DNA of 64,000 nucleotides from Thermovenabulum sp049723235 (lineage in GTDB: Bacteria > Bacillota > Thermosediminibacteria > Thermosediminibacterales > Thermosediminibacteraceae). Shown piece by piece: positions 7,644 through 17,278 of the stretch. The position numbers and the translations under genes are program-made. The notes under the pieces are model-generated. The model was not told where the DNA came from, did not search any database, and saw only the letters and a list, made by a program, of their open reading frames with translations. Location of the stretch: assembly GCF_049723235.1 (NCBI RefSeq), contig NZ_JBNARB010000010.1, forward strand, positions 1 to 64,000, read 5' to 3'. The number at the start of each line of letters is the position of its first letter. Position 1 is the stretch's first letter.

Positions 7644-10070
7644 CTATTTTACTCCTCTAAAATAATGTCCAAAGGTATAGTATTTTGCTATATCTTCTTC
7701 AGGGATTTTTTCTTTTTCTCGAATACTTAAATAATAAGCTTTTGCTATTTTCTCGATTTCCTCGGGTTTTCTTCCAACCAAATATAATTGCCCGAACATT
7801 ATATTAGCCATTGTCAAAGTTTCGATGTGATTTATCATACAGATTTCATAGCAGTTATAAATATGGCTCCTATTTTTTTCATCGACAAACACCTTGAATT
7901 CTTTTCCGAGCCTATCCTTAAGATAGGCTATATTTAAATCTTTCCCCGAATTGGATTTTATAATATTATGTTCACTCACGATCAAAGGTAAATACCCATG
8001 AACAATACTTTCTAACTCCAAATCTGATTTTAATTTTTCTATTGCTCTCAGAGAAAGTTCGGGAGAAAGGACCACTCTTTTTAAGCCCAATTCTTTTAAT
8101 ACTTCTATGCTTACACTATTAAAAATATTTAATGAAAAATCAGCAATACAATTTACATTCCTCTCAATAAAATAATTTAATAACCCGTTATTTCCAGCAA
8201 CCACGCCGTCTATTTTTGTGAGCAAACTTTCATCTAAACGCTCAGATATCTCGCGAATATCTGCCTGTTTCGTTATTTGCGGTAAAGCCAAATAAAATTT
8301 CTTTCCTTCTTTTTTTGTAATATTTAGCGCACTTTTTAGTTGACATAAGGTTTGCTTAAGATTTTGTCCTCCAAAATAAATTTCATCTATATATGAAATA
8401 CCTTTTTTTAGTCCTTCCAGATTATCAACTCTTAAAGTAATCTTCATGAGTTCCTTATTTTTTTGTTCATTGCCCTTATTTTTCTCCTGAAAATAAAATA
8501 AAAACGCCTTATAATCACCATTGACCCTTTTATTTTTATATTTTTCTATTCTTTGTTCATAAAGTTTTCTTATAGCTTCCTGTCTTAGATCGTTTAATGC
8601 ACTAAAAGGTAGAAGGATATTTTCATCCATATCTACTTCAAACTCTTTTAAGCAAAAAACAGTATTTCCGAGCCTTGTCAATTTTTCTTTAATTTCCTCT
8701 AAGGAAGTTGGACGTTTTTGAGCTTTTTTTACAATATAATCCGACTCTAAATAGATATTATTTTTATCCTCATCTTCAATACAAATCTTTAATCTGTCAT
8801 TAAGCTTTGCATAAAGTTTAATCTTTACCGGGATTTTTTTACTCAAAGCAGGTTCTTCATAGGACCTTTTTGCTTCTTCCAGTAATTCCACATCTGATGT
8901 TTTATAAACGGCAGTGCCTTCTTTTACCTTCCCTTTCGTTTTAATTTTCACTATTTCTCCGGGCTTAGCTTTAAATCTTTTATTATTTTTTACATAAAAC
9001 TCGGTGACCACATATCCAAATCCCTCATCATCCCTTATATCTATTCCATCTCCCACCCGAAGCTCCTCTTGCAATAATATTTTTGTCATACTGTTTTCAG
9101 GCTCAAAGCCTACTACCTTCCCCAGCAGTATACCTTTGTTCCTCGGACAATCTACGCTCATTAAATCTTTCCCCGGATTCCCAAAATAATAGCCGGTAGT
9201 AAAACTCCGGTTAAAAATCTGTAAGAGCTTTTTATATTCTTCTTCGGATATAAAAAATTTCCCTGGATTTTGTAAAAATCTATCAATAGCCTTTCTGTAT
9301 ATAGAAGTTACTACTGCCACATATTCTGGTCGTTTTAATCTTCCTTCTATTTTAAAAGAATCTATCCCGGCTTCTATTAAAAGAGGTATCCTTTGGATAA
9401 GATTGAGGTCCCTTGTACTCATAAGATGTAATTTGGAAGAAATTATGTTTCCCCACCGGTCCAATAAGTAATACGGTAATCTACAGGGTTGAGCACACTG
9501 TCCTCTATTTCCGCTCCTTGCTCCTATAAAACTGCTCATCAGACATTGTCCCGAATAACAAAAACAGAGGGCGCCATGAACAAAAGTTTCTATTTTTAAA
9601 GAGGTATTTTCCTTTATAAACTTTATCTCTTTTAAAGATAGCTCCCGTGCAAGAACTACCCTGTCAAAATTCATTTTTTCGAGAAACTTCACTCCGTGTA
9701 AGCTGTGTACGGTCATCTGGGTACTGGCATGGACCTCCAAATCGGGAAAATATTTTTTAATAAAATAGCCAAGTCCTATATCCTGAACAATAATTCCATC
9801 GACCCCTATACTGTTTAAAAAATTTATAAAATCACCGGCTTCGTAAAACTCGTCATCGTATATTAAGATATTGACTGTAACATAAATTTTCACACCCTTA
9901 AGATGGGCATATTCGACAGCTTCTTTTAATTCTTCTCTTGAAAAATTCGATGCCGAACGGCGGGCATTAAATTCTTTTCCTCCCAAATAAACCGCATCGG
10001 CACCATTTTCTACCGCAGCTTTTAATGCATCAAAATTTCCTGCAGGGGCCAATAATTCAGGTTTTTTCAT
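7644..10070 (-). CDS. U32 family peptidase-like protein with DUF3656 (RlhA-like)
   Basis: Protein of 808 residues starting with the U32 signature ELLAPAGNFDALKAAVENGADAVY. The Cys-rich core HGALCFCYSGQC, then CAQPC, is preserved, and a long C-terminal extension resembles DUF3656. Family members annotated as collagenases include RlhA, which is needed for hydroxylation of 23S rRNA C2501, and TrhP, which acts on tRNA. An RNA-modifying role is therefore more likely than proteolysis, but this is inference. Its ATG overlaps the polX stop (ATGA), so the two are translationally coupled. Confidence 0.85.
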   Translation of the reverse strand: MKKPELLAPAGNFDALKAAVENGADAVYLGGKEFNARRSASNFSREELKEAVEYAHLKGVKIYVTVNILIYDDEFYEAGDFINFLNSIGVDGIIVQDIGLGYFIKKYFPDLEVHASTQMTVHSLHGVKFLEKMNFDRVVLARELSLKEIKFIKENTSLKIETFVHGALCFCYSGQCLMSSFIGARSGNRGQCAQPCRLPYYLLDRWGNIISSKLHLMSTRDLNLIQRIPLLIEAGIDSFKIEGRLKRPEYVAVVTSIYRKAIDRFLQNPGKFFISEEEYKKLLQIFNRSFTTGYYFGNPGKDLMSVDCPRNKGILLGKVVGFEPENSMTKILLQEELRVGDGIDIRDDEGFGYVVTEFYVKNNKRFKAKPGEIVKIKTKGKVKEGTAVYKTSDVELLEEAKRSYEEPALSKKIPVKIKLYAKLNDRLKICIEDEDKNNIYLESDYIVKKAQKRPTSLEEIKEKLTRLGNTVFCLKEFEVDMDENILLPFSALNDLRQEAIRKLYEQRIEKYKNKRVNGDYKAFLFYFQEKNKGNEQKNKELMKITLRVDNLEGLKKGISYIDEIYFGGQNLKQTLCQLKSALNITKKEGKKFYLALPQITKQADIREISERLDESLLTKIDGVVAGNNGLLNYFIERNVNCIADFSLNIFNSVSIEVLKELGLKRVVLSPELSLRAIEKLKSDLELESIVHGYLPLIVSEHNIIKSNSGKDLNIAYLKDRLGKEFKVFVDEKNRSHIYNCYEICMINHIETLTMANIMFGQLYLVGRKPEEIEKIAKAYYLSIREKEKIPEEDIAKYYTFGHYFRGVK

Positions 10071-11788
10071 GTTTTTTTCAACTCCGTCAATAATTCTTTT
10101 AAACTTCTGGTATTCAAAACATCTTTTTTTTCAAGCCATGCCCTTCTTGCCACATAAACACCATTTATTATATCCTGTAGTGCCCCTTTTTCATGGGCAT
10201 CGGTGTTTATAACCAGCTTTACTCCCTTTTCTTTTGCCCTTTTAGCGTAAACATCCACCAGGTCCAAACGGTCAGGAGTGGAGTTTATTTCCAGAGCGGT
10301 ATTTGTTTCAAATGCCTTTTCAATTATTTTGTCAAGGTCTAATTCATACTTTTCTCTTTTGCCCAGCAACCTGCCTGTGGGATGTCCTATAATTTTTACA
10401 TAAGGATTTTCCATAGCCATTATTATTCTTCTCGTTAACTTATCCTTATCCTGTTTAAATCCTGTATGAATAGAAGCCACAACGATATCCAGTTCCTTTA
10501 ATATTTCATCTTCAAAATCAAGTATTTCATCCGACAAAATATCTACTTCTATTCCTGTAAGGATTACAAAATTTTTGTATTTAGCATTCAAATTTTTTAT
10601 ATGATATATCTGTCTTTTTAGCCTTTCTTCGTCCAATCCATTGGCAATTTTGAGAGATTTTGAATGATCTGTAATCGCGATGTATTCATAGCCAAGCTCC
10701 ATTGCTTTTTGAGCCAATTCTTCAATGCTGTCAATTCCATCACTCCAATCGGAGTGCATATGAAGGTCACCTTTTATATCTTCAAGGTTAAGTGATTCGG
10801 GCAGCTCATTTTTTAAAGCTTTTTCCACCTCGCCTCTGCCTTCTCTAAGTTCCGGAATAATATAGGGAATTCCTAATTTCTGGTAAATATCTATTTCGGA
10901 ATCCGGATAGTATTTTTCTCCATTTATTAAAATATAATTTTCCGAAATTTTTAAACCCTTTAATTTATTAAGCTCTTCCAACTGTAAGAGGTGTTTTTCA
11001 TTACCAGTATATACAAAAAGGGATGTAAAAAAGGATTTTTCTTCAACAAATATAAACTCTAAGGTAATTCCTAAGTCAAGAAAAAGCTCTATCCTGTTTT
11101 CGTATATTTCTTTAATATTTTTTATACGAGGAAATTTTAAAAGGACAGAAATGACTTCCTTTTTATCTTCTTCATTGCAGGAAATAACCGCCACAATTTT
11201 TTCAATCATCTCTACCCTTCTGCGCATTTCACCGGCAAATTCAATTTTCACCTTTAAATTGGAAGATTTTATAAAATCCCGGATTTCTTCTGCAAGGTAA
11301 AGCGCCGTGGACAATAATATTTTTCCTTGATTTCCTTTAAGCATTAAAATACCTTTGATTATCGCCTGTTCGGTTTTTACTCCGAAGCCTTTCAGACTTC
11401 TTAATTTCTTTTCTTTCGCAGCTCTTTCCAGCTCTTCAAGAGTATCAATTTTAAGTTCATCGTAAATTGTTTTTATTTTTTTTGCTCCCAGCCCGGGTAT
11501 CTTGAGCATTTCCAGTAAACCTTCGGGGATTTCCCGTTTAAGTTTTTCATAATATTCACAGGTACCCTTTGTTAATATTTCATTAATTTTTGCTTCAATA
11601 GCAGGACCAATCCCTTCGATTTCTTTGAGCGAATAGCCTCTCTCAACTAAATCTTTTATCTCTACGCTAAGGCTTGTTATAGATTCAGCTGCCTTTTTGT
11701 AAGCCTTTATTTTAAAAGTGTTTTCTCCTTTTATTTCCAGCATTTCGGAAATTCTCATAAAAATACCCGCAATCTCAAAATTTTTCAT
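10067..11788 (-). CDS. polX: PolX-family protein with intact PHP domain and degenerate polymerase site
   Basis: Same size and layout as Bacillus PolX: HhH motifs (IEGIGPAIEAKI, IPGLGAKKIK), a family X nucleotidyltransferase region, then a C-terminal PHP domain. PHP metal ligands are present (HMH, TDHS, GIEVD, SIHTGF, GHP, NTDAH), so 3'-5' exonuclease or AP-endonuclease activity is plausible. The polymerase carboxylates are not conserved. Where Bacillus PolX has a DLD motif after the AGSLRR segment, this protein has KIV (K197, V199 counted from the chosen start). The third Asp aligns with Glu244. DNA synthesis activity is therefore doubtful. The ATG at 11788 has an AGAGGTAGG Shine-Dalgarno overlapping the zapA stop; the upstream in-frame ATGs lie inside zapA. 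Confidence 0.88.
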   Translation of the reverse strand: MKNFEIAGIFMRISEMLEIKGENTFKIKAYKKAAESITSLSVEIKDLVERGYSLKEIEGIGPAIEAKINEILTKGTCEYYEKLKREIPEGLLEMLKIPGLGAKKIKTIYDELKIDTLEELERAAKEKKLRSLKGFGVKTEQAIIKGILMLKGNQGKILLSTALYLAEEIRDFIKSSNLKVKIEFAGEMRRRVEMIEKIVAVISCNEEDKKEVISVLLKFPRIKNIKEIYENRIELFLDLGITLEFIFVEEKSFFTSLFVYTGNEKHLLQLEELNKLKGLKISENYILINGEKYYPDSEIDIYQKLGIPYIIPELREGRGEVEKALKNELPESLNLEDIKGDLHMHSDWSDGIDSIEELAQKAMELGYEYIAITDHSKSLKIANGLDEERLKRQIYHIKNLNAKYKNFVILTGIEVDILSDEILDFEDEILKELDIVVASIHTGFKQDKDKLTRRIIMAMENPYVKIIGHPTGRLLGKREKYELDLDKIIEKAFETNTALEINSTPDRLDLVDVYAKRAKEKGVKLVINTDAHEKGALQDIINGVYVARRAWLEKKDVLNTRSLKELLTELKKT

Positions 11789-11792
11789 AATC

Positions 11793-12068
11793 CTACCTCT
11801 TATCTTTTTTTTCTTCATCAAATAATTTTAAGAATTCCTCATACTCTGCTTTCAAAGTAAAATACTCGTCAGCAATTTGTATTGCAGTAAGTACCGCTAA
11901 ATCTACCCTCCCCAATTCTGGATGTAGCTTGGAGATTAATCGGAATTTCTCGTCGACATAAGAAGCAACTTTTTTTATATATTCCTGAGAAGCTGAGCCT
12001 TTCAAAAAATAATCTTCTCCATTTATTTTTACCTTTACCCTGTTACTGTTTTCAGGTAATTTTCGCAT
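11793..12068 (-). CDS. zapA: cell division protein ZapA
   Basis: Protein of 91 residues matching ZapA: the N-terminal strand NRVKVKINGEDYFLKG, the helix YIKKVASYVDEKF, the LAVLTAIQIADEY segment, and a C-terminal coiled coil. ZapA binds FtsZ and bundles its filaments at the division ring. The ATG start has a GGAGGG Shine-Dalgarno. It sits between pheT and polX, a common clostridial order, and its stop overlaps the polX ribosome-binding site. Confidence 0.93.
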   Translation of the reverse strand: MRKLPENSNRVKVKINGEDYFLKGSASQEYIKKVASYVDEKFRLISKLHPELGRVDLAVLTAIQIADEYFTLKAEYEEFLKLFDEEKKDKR

Positions 12069-12082
12069 TATTTTCCCTCCGC

Positions 12083-14485
12083 TCAGCTTTCTCTTAATTT
12101 TCCGGAGAATTTTTCTTCTACAGCCTTTATTATTTTATCCTGAATTTCGTTTATCTCTTCATCTCTTAAAGTTCTTTCATAAGAACGGAACAAAAGTGAA
12201 AAGGCTACGCTCTTTTTCCCTTCCGGAATTTTTTCTCCTCTGTATATGTCGAAAATTTCAATATTCTCGAGTAAAGGACCTGCAGTCTCTTTTATCAATT
12301 CAATCACATCGGCCACTTCTATATTTTCTTCCAGGACAAAGGCTAAATCCCTGTCTGCCGGGGGAAATTTAGGAAGTGGTGTATACCTGATTACCTCATC
12401 GGATTTTTCTACTAAAAGATCAAAATCCAATTCTGCCACATAAATCCTTTTACCCTCCAGCTCATAGTTTTCAGCTACATCCGGATGTATTTCCCCTACT
12501 ACGCCCAGTAAATTATCATTTAAATAAATTTCAGCACATCTCCCAGGATGCAAAGCATAATATTCAGCCCTCTTAAACTTTACTTGTTTTATCCTCAAAG
12601 CGGCCAAAAGGGTTTCTATAACTCTCTTTATTTCGTAAAAATCTATATTGCTACCAAACATGCCAAGGGTAAGCCTCGTCTTTTCCTCGGGTAGTTCTTT
12701 CAAAGGTAAGGATTCTGTATGGTATGTTTTGCCAATCTCAAAGATCCTTACCTCTTCAGCTTTTTGGTTAATGTTAAATTTTACTACATCAATAATACCC
12801 GGTAATAAAGTCGTCCTTAAAACACTCATTTCCTCCGATAAAGGATTAATAATTGAAATCATCTTTCTATGCGGATGTCCTTCCGGGACCATTATCATGT
12901 CTAACTTTCTGGGGTTAATTATAGAATAATTGTATACTTCTGAAAAACCATTATTGATAAGTAATTCTTCTACTCTTGACTTTATCCTGTGGACCTTTTT
13001 CGTTTTTCCGACTGTAGAAATTTCAGAAGGTAAACTTGAAGGAATATTATCGTATCCATAAATTCTTGCTATTTCCTCAGCTAAATCTGCAATACAGGTA
13101 ATATCCCTCCTGTAAGAAGGAGGTATAACATATAGCTCTCCATTTTCTTCCCCGACTTCAAAATTCAGTTTTTTTAGTATTTCGGCCATTTTATCCAAGG
13201 AAATATTTGTTCCCAGCAACCGGTTTATCTTTTTATGGTCCAATTTAAGACGTACTTTTTCCTGAATAACCGGGTAAACATCAATATACCCTTTTGAAAT
13301 CTTTCCAATACCTAATTCTTCAATCAACTGACATGCTCTTTCAGAAGCAAGCATCGCGATTTCCGGATCAAGTCCTTTTTCAAATCTCATGGAAGCTTCT
13401 GTCCTCAGTCCTAAAGCGCGCCCTGTCCGCCTTATATTGGGGCCATAAAATACAGCCGATTCCAGCAAAACCGTTTTTGTATTTTCTTTAATCTCCGAAT
13501 CTTCCCCTCCCATTATTCCAGCAATAGCAACTGGTCTTTCCTTATCTGCTATTACCAGCATTTCTTCATTTAATTCTCTTTGTTTTCCATCAAGAGTGGT
13601 AATTGTTTCTCCTTTACAGGCCCTTCTTACAATTATTTCCTTACCCTTAATTTTATCGTAATCAAAGGCATGAAGGGGCTGGCCCAGCTCAAGCATTACA
13701 TAATTGGTAACATCCACAATGTTATTGATCGGTCTGACACCGCAAGCTTGAAGCCTTCTTTGCATCCATAAAGGCGATGGACCTATTTTAATATCCTCTA
13801 TAACTCTCGCTATGTACCTAAAACACAAATCCTTGTCTTTTATAGAAACCTGAATTTTGTTATTTATCTCTTCCCTTCCTTCTTCTTTTAATTTAATGGA
13901 AGGATATTGCAACTTATAATCGTAAAAAGCAGCTATTTCTCTGGTTAATCCCAATATACTAAAACAATCTGCCCTGTTGGGTGTTAATTCAAATTCTATT
14001 ACGCTATCTTCAAGGGGAAAATAAGCTTTAAAATCATCTCCTACCGGAGCATCTGGAGGAAGAATAAGTAAACCTTCACGCATTTCCTGAGGAAGACCGT
14101 GATCGTCTAAACCTACTTCTTCAGCCGAGCAAAGCATTCCCTCCGAAATTACTCCATTAAAATCTTTTTTTACTATTTCCTTTCCATTGGCAAGCACCGC
14201 TCCTTCTACTGCTACAACCACCTTATCTTTTTCTTTTACATTCTGAGCAGCAGTTATAATTGTCAAAATCTTTTCCTTTATATCTACACTAACTACCCGC
14301 AAATTTTCCGCATTAGGATGTTTTTTTATTTCTAAAACTTGACCTATGACAATACCTTTGATTTCTCTTCCTAAGTGTTCCACCGATGCTGCGTTAAATC
14401 CAACCATTGTAAGGTTTTTTGCTATAACCTCAGCCTCATCCGATATATTTATAAAATCTTTTGCCCAATTTATTGAAAAGAGCAT
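12083..14485 (-). CDS. pheT: phenylalanyl-tRNA synthetase beta subunit
   Basis: Beta chain of the alpha2-beta2 PheRS; 800 residues, the usual bacterial size. It has an N-terminal EMAP-like tRNA-binding domain (IGQVLEIKKHPNAENLRVVSVD region, about 45-155), B3/B4 editing and B5 domains in the centre, a catalytic-like module, and a C-terminal FDX-ACB anticodon-binding domain (PLPKFPPADRDLAF onward). The ATG has an AAGGAGG Shine-Dalgarno. It starts 12 nt after pheS, in the same operon. Confidence 0.97.
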   Translation of the reverse strand: MLFSINWAKDFINISDEAEVIAKNLTMVGFNAASVEHLGREIKGIVIGQVLEIKKHPNAENLRVVSVDIKEKILTIITAAQNVKEKDKVVVAVEGAVLANGKEIVKKDFNGVISEGMLCSAEEVGLDDHGLPQEMREGLLILPPDAPVGDDFKAYFPLEDSVIEFELTPNRADCFSILGLTREIAAFYDYKLQYPSIKLKEEGREEINNKIQVSIKDKDLCFRYIARVIEDIKIGPSPLWMQRRLQACGVRPINNIVDVTNYVMLELGQPLHAFDYDKIKGKEIIVRRACKGETITTLDGKQRELNEEMLVIADKERPVAIAGIMGGEDSEIKENTKTVLLESAVFYGPNIRRTGRALGLRTEASMRFEKGLDPEIAMLASERACQLIEELGIGKISKGYIDVYPVIQEKVRLKLDHKKINRLLGTNISLDKMAEILKKLNFEVGEENGELYVIPPSYRRDITCIADLAEEIARIYGYDNIPSSLPSEISTVGKTKKVHRIKSRVEELLINNGFSEVYNYSIINPRKLDMIMVPEGHPHRKMISIINPLSEEMSVLRTTLLPGIIDVVKFNINQKAEEVRIFEIGKTYHTESLPLKELPEEKTRLTLGMFGSNIDFYEIKRVIETLLAALRIKQVKFKRAEYYALHPGRCAEIYLNDNLLGVVGEIHPDVAENYELEGKRIYVAELDFDLLVEKSDEVIRYTPLPKFPPADRDLAFVLEENIEVADVIELIKETAGPLLENIEIFDIYRGEKIPEGKKSVAFSLLFRSYERTLRDEEINEIQDKIIKAVEEKFSGKLRES

Positions 14486-14497
14486 TATATTACCTCC

Positions 14498-15514
14498 TTA
14501 GAATTGTGATAAAAACCTTAAATCATTTTCAAACAACAATCTCATATCATCTATATTGTACTTTAATAAAGCAATACGCTCTAATCCCATCCCAAAAGCA
14601 AATCCCAAAACTTTTTCCGGGTCGTATCCTCCATTTTTTATAACATTAGGATGCACCATTCCGCAACCCAGGATTTCAATCCAGCCTGTATAAGAACACA
14701 AACGGCATCCTTTACCATTACAAGAAATACAGGATATGTCCATTTCTGCACTGGGCTCCGTAAAAGGGAAAAAACTCGGCCTGAATCTGGTTTTTCTTTC
14801 TTCACCGAAAATCGCTTTAGCAAAGGCTGTTAATGTACCTTTTAAGTCAGCCATGGTTACACATTCTCCTACCACCAAACCTTCCACCTGGTGAAAAACC
14901 GGCGAATGGGTAGCATCCACCGCATCGGAACGGTATACTCTTCCCGGTACTATTACCTTAATAGGGGGTTTTGATTTTTCCATCGTCCTTATTTGTACAG
15001 GAGATGTATGGGTTCTTAAAAGAATATCTTCAGTTATGTAAAAAGTGTCCTGCAGATCCCTTGCAGGGTGATCCTTTGGAATATTTAATGCTTCAAAGTT
15101 GTAGTAATCCCATTCTACTTCGGGTCCTTCCACTACCTCATAGCCAAGACCGTAGAAAAAGTTAATTACTTCATTCAAAACGATTGAAAGGGGGTGTCGA
15201 TGACCTAAAATTACCCTTGTAGGTACGGTTACATCAATTTTTTCCTTTTCAATCTTTTCCTTTTTTATATTTTCCTTGATTGTTTTAATTTTTTCTTCTA
15301 TAGCAAATTCCATTTCCTCTTTAATCTTATTGACCAGTTGTCCTATTACCGGTCTTTCTCCCGGAGGTAGTTCACCCATTTTTTTCATCAGAGCGGTCAA
15401 TTTACCTTTTTTCCCTAAAAATTTAACCCTTATGTTATTAATCTCTACAAGATCATCAATACTTCCTAAAAGCTCATCCAATTCAGTTTTTAATGCAATT
15501 AATTCTTCCTTCAC
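14498..15514 (-). CDS. pheS: phenylalanyl-tRNA synthetase alpha subunit
   Basis: Catalytic class II subunit of PheRS, 338 residues. It has an N-terminal coiled coil (1-80) and the class II motifs, including HPARDLQDTFY, RTHTSPVQIR, the motif 2 region FHQVEG, and motif 3 GFAFGMGLERIALLKY. The four-Cys segment CISCNGKGCRLC is typical of thermophile and clostridial enzymes. The GTG start has an AGGAGG Shine-Dalgarno 7 nt upstream. An attenuator-like hairpin precedes it (see 15535-15595). Confidence 0.97.
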   Translation of the reverse strand: MKEELIALKTELDELLGSIDDLVEINNIRVKFLGKKGKLTALMKKMGELPPGERPVIGQLVNKIKEEMEFAIEEKIKTIKENIKKEKIEKEKIDVTVPTRVILGHRHPLSIVLNEVINFFYGLGYEVVEGPEVEWDYYNFEALNIPKDHPARDLQDTFYITEDILLRTHTSPVQIRTMEKSKPPIKVIVPGRVYRSDAVDATHSPVFHQVEGLVVGECVTMADLKGTLTAFAKAIFGEERKTRFRPSFFPFTEPSAEMDISCISCNGKGCRLCSYTGWIEILGCGMVHPNVIKNGGYDPEKVLGFAFGMGLERIALLKYNIDDMRLLFENDLRFLSQF

Positions 15515-15534
15515 CCTAAAAACCTCCTTTTAGT

Positions 15535-15595
15535 AAAAAAGCTTTCGCCCCGTAAGGGACGAAAGCAACTTACGCCTCCGTATTTCGTCATCCCG
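15535..15595 (-). promoter_or_regulatory. putative transcription attenuator in front of pheST
   Basis: On the minus strand a strong terminator hairpin (GCTTTCGTCCC, TTAC loop, GGGGCGAAAGC, then six T; 15535-15566) lies 8 nt before the pheS Shine-Dalgarno. Just upstream, GGGATGACGAAA (about 15581-15592) can pair, with a 3-nt bulge, to the terminator's 5' arm, giving a mutually exclusive antiterminator. No T-box consensus was found in this leader. Confidence 0.55.
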
Positions 15596-15603
15596 GGGAA
15601 ACT

Positions 15604-15711
15604 TTATTTCAGCTTCCCATACTGTCCCAAGGCTAATTCTTTATATATTAGATAAGCTTTAATTGAACCCGTTATCTCAAATAACTTCCAAAAAAATTCA
15701 GCGGCGAGCAT
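15604..15711 (-). CDS. YqzL-like small protein
   Basis: A 35-codon ORF, ATG to TAA, not large enough for usual ORF cut-offs. The product begins MLAAEFFWKLFEITGSIKAY and continues with LIYKELALG. This resembles the short YqzL family of Firmicutes (FxWKxFxxTGxxxxYLxYKE pattern). The function of that family is unknown. A GGAAAGGG Shine-Dalgarno lies about 9 nt upstream, and a TGCTATAAT extended -10 element precedes it at about 15741-15749. It is the first gene of the pheST transcript. Family assignment is from memory of the pattern. Confidence 0.7.
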   Translation of the reverse strand: MLAAEFFWKLFEITGSIKAYLIYKELALGQYGKLK

Positions 15712-15760
15712 ATTCCACGCCCTTTCCTGTCATTTGCAACTATTATAGCACAGAAAACGT

Positions 15761-16579
15761 TTATTTACAAGGAGATGAGATTTTTCTTTGTCTCACCGCT
15801 TCAAAAATTATTATGCTTGCCGCTACAGCCACATTTAATGAATCTGTGCGTGTACAGATGGGAATTTTTATAAGCTCATCGGAAATTTCTACGACCTTTT
15901 CAGAAACACCCCTCGATTCATTGCCCAAAACCAGCACAAAGGGAACCGTTAAGTCTAAATCAAAGTAATTCCTTTTAGCTTTAATATCTGCAGTAAATAA
16001 TTTAATGCCCTTTTTTTTAAACTCCCAGAGGGTTTTTGTAAAATCCTCCACTTCGGAAATTTCCATGTGGAATATCGAGCCCATCGTAGAACGCACCGTT
16101 TTAGGATTATATACATCTGCACATCCATTGCTTAAAATTACAGCTTTTACTTCTGCCGCATCAGCTGTTCTCACTATGGTTCCCACATTGCCGGGATCCC
16201 TGACATCCTCTAAGGCAATAAACATAGGAGAAGGATTTAAAACATCTTCCTTTATTAAATTTAAAGGTTCAATATCTTTTTTCCTTATTAGCGCAATTAC
16301 TCCCTGAGGAGACTCGGTAGAAGAAATATTTTTAAAATCTTCATCCGACAATTGATATACTTTTATCCCTTTTTTATTCATTTCCTTTAAAAAATCATTT
16401 TTTGTTCGAACAAAACTTTCCGAAACCGCAATAAACTCTATTCTATAATCGGAATGAACTGCTTCCTTTACGCATTTAACACCCTCTGCTACAAATATAC
16501 CGTGCCTTTCTCTGTAACTTTTCATATTAGAAGCAGAAATTATTTTATTTTTTAAACCTTTACTTAAATTCTCGTACAT
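15761..16579 (-). CDS. TrmH/SpoU family 23S rRNA methyltransferase
   Basis: SPOUT-class 2'-O-methyltransferase of 272 residues. An N-terminal substrate-binding domain (L30e-like, about 1-100) is followed by the knotted catalytic domain with motif 1 DPGNVGTIVRTADA, motif 2 LVLGNESRGVS and motif 3 SLNVAVAASIIIFEA. It probably uses SAM to methylate rRNA; the exact nucleotide cannot be read from sequence. Position directly upstream of pheS is shared with Bacillus ysgA. Confidence 0.92.
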   Translation of the reverse strand: MYENLSKGLKNKIISASNMKSYRERHGIFVAEGVKCVKEAVHSDYRIEFIAVSESFVRTKNDFLKEMNKKGIKVYQLSDEDFKNISSTESPQGVIALIRKKDIEPLNLIKEDVLNPSPMFIALEDVRDPGNVGTIVRTADAAEVKAVILSNGCADVYNPKTVRSTMGSIFHMEISEVEDFTKTLWEFKKKGIKLFTADIKAKRNYFDLDLTVPFVLVLGNESRGVSEKVVEISDELIKIPICTRTDSLNVAVAASIIIFEAVRQRKISSPCK

Positions 16580-16598
16580 AGATTTCTCCCGGAATCTT

Positions 16599-17249
16599 TT
16601 ATATTGATTTTTCTATTTTTTCTATATCCTTATTTTTACCCACAACCACCAGAATATCCTTTTCCAGGATTGTATCATCGGCTCCAGGAGCTACAATTAT
16701 ATCATCACTTCTTTTTATTGCCATTACATTCAGTCCATATCTTACCCTCATATCAAGGTTCCTCAAGGTTTTGTTGTACCATTCGGGTAATGCCTCAATT
16801 TCTACAATAGAAAAATCAGGGGAAAGCTCAATGTAGTCCAAAATATTGGAAGAGACTAAATTGTGGGCCACCCGAATTCCCATATCCCTTTCGGGAAACA
16901 CCACTCGGTCGGCGCCTATTTTATATAGTACTTTACCGTGAAGTTCATTATTTGCTTTGGCTACCACATATTTTAGGCCCAATTCTTTGAGTATCAATGT
17001 CACGAGTATGCTTGATTGAATATCGTTGCCTATGCTTACAATACCCACATCAAAATTCCTTATCCCCAGTGCTTTCATCGTATTTTCATCAGTAGCATCA
17101 GCTTGAACTGCATGGGTAATAGAATCGGCCATTGATTGAACAATTTCTTCGCTGCTATCAATTCCTAAAACATCGTACCCTAATTTGTATAAAGTTTTTG
17201 CTACGCTGGATCCAAAACGTCCCAGCCCTATTACTACAAATTGTTTCAT
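16599..17249 (-). CDS. ktrA: Ktr/Trk potassium uptake regulatory subunit (RCK protein)
   Basis: Cytoplasmic RCK protein of 216 residues. The N-terminal Rossmann domain opens with VVIGLGRFGSSVAKTL and binds nucleotide (ATP/ADP or NAD). The C-terminal TrkA-C domain covers about 135-216. KtrA forms an octameric ring that gates the KtrB channel. The ATG has a GGGAGG Shine-Dalgarno. It lies 29 bp downstream of ktrB, so both parts of the transporter are co-transcribed. Confidence 0.94.
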   Translation of the reverse strand: MKQFVVIGLGRFGSSVAKTLYKLGYDVLGIDSSEEIVQSMADSITHAVQADATDENTMKALGIRNFDVGIVSIGNDIQSSILVTLILKELGLKYVVAKANNELHGKVLYKIGADRVVFPERDMGIRVAHNLVSSNILDYIELSPDFSIVEIEALPEWYNKTLRNLDMRVRYGLNVMAIKRSDDIIVAPGADDTILEKDILVVVGKNKDIEKIEKSI

Positions 17250-17278
17250 AAAAATCCTCCCTACGGGATTACATTGTA

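Noticed and set aside
15515..15760. T-box in front of pheST
   Set aside because: No AGGGTGG(N)ACCGCG-type element; the hairpin is better described as another kind of attenuator.
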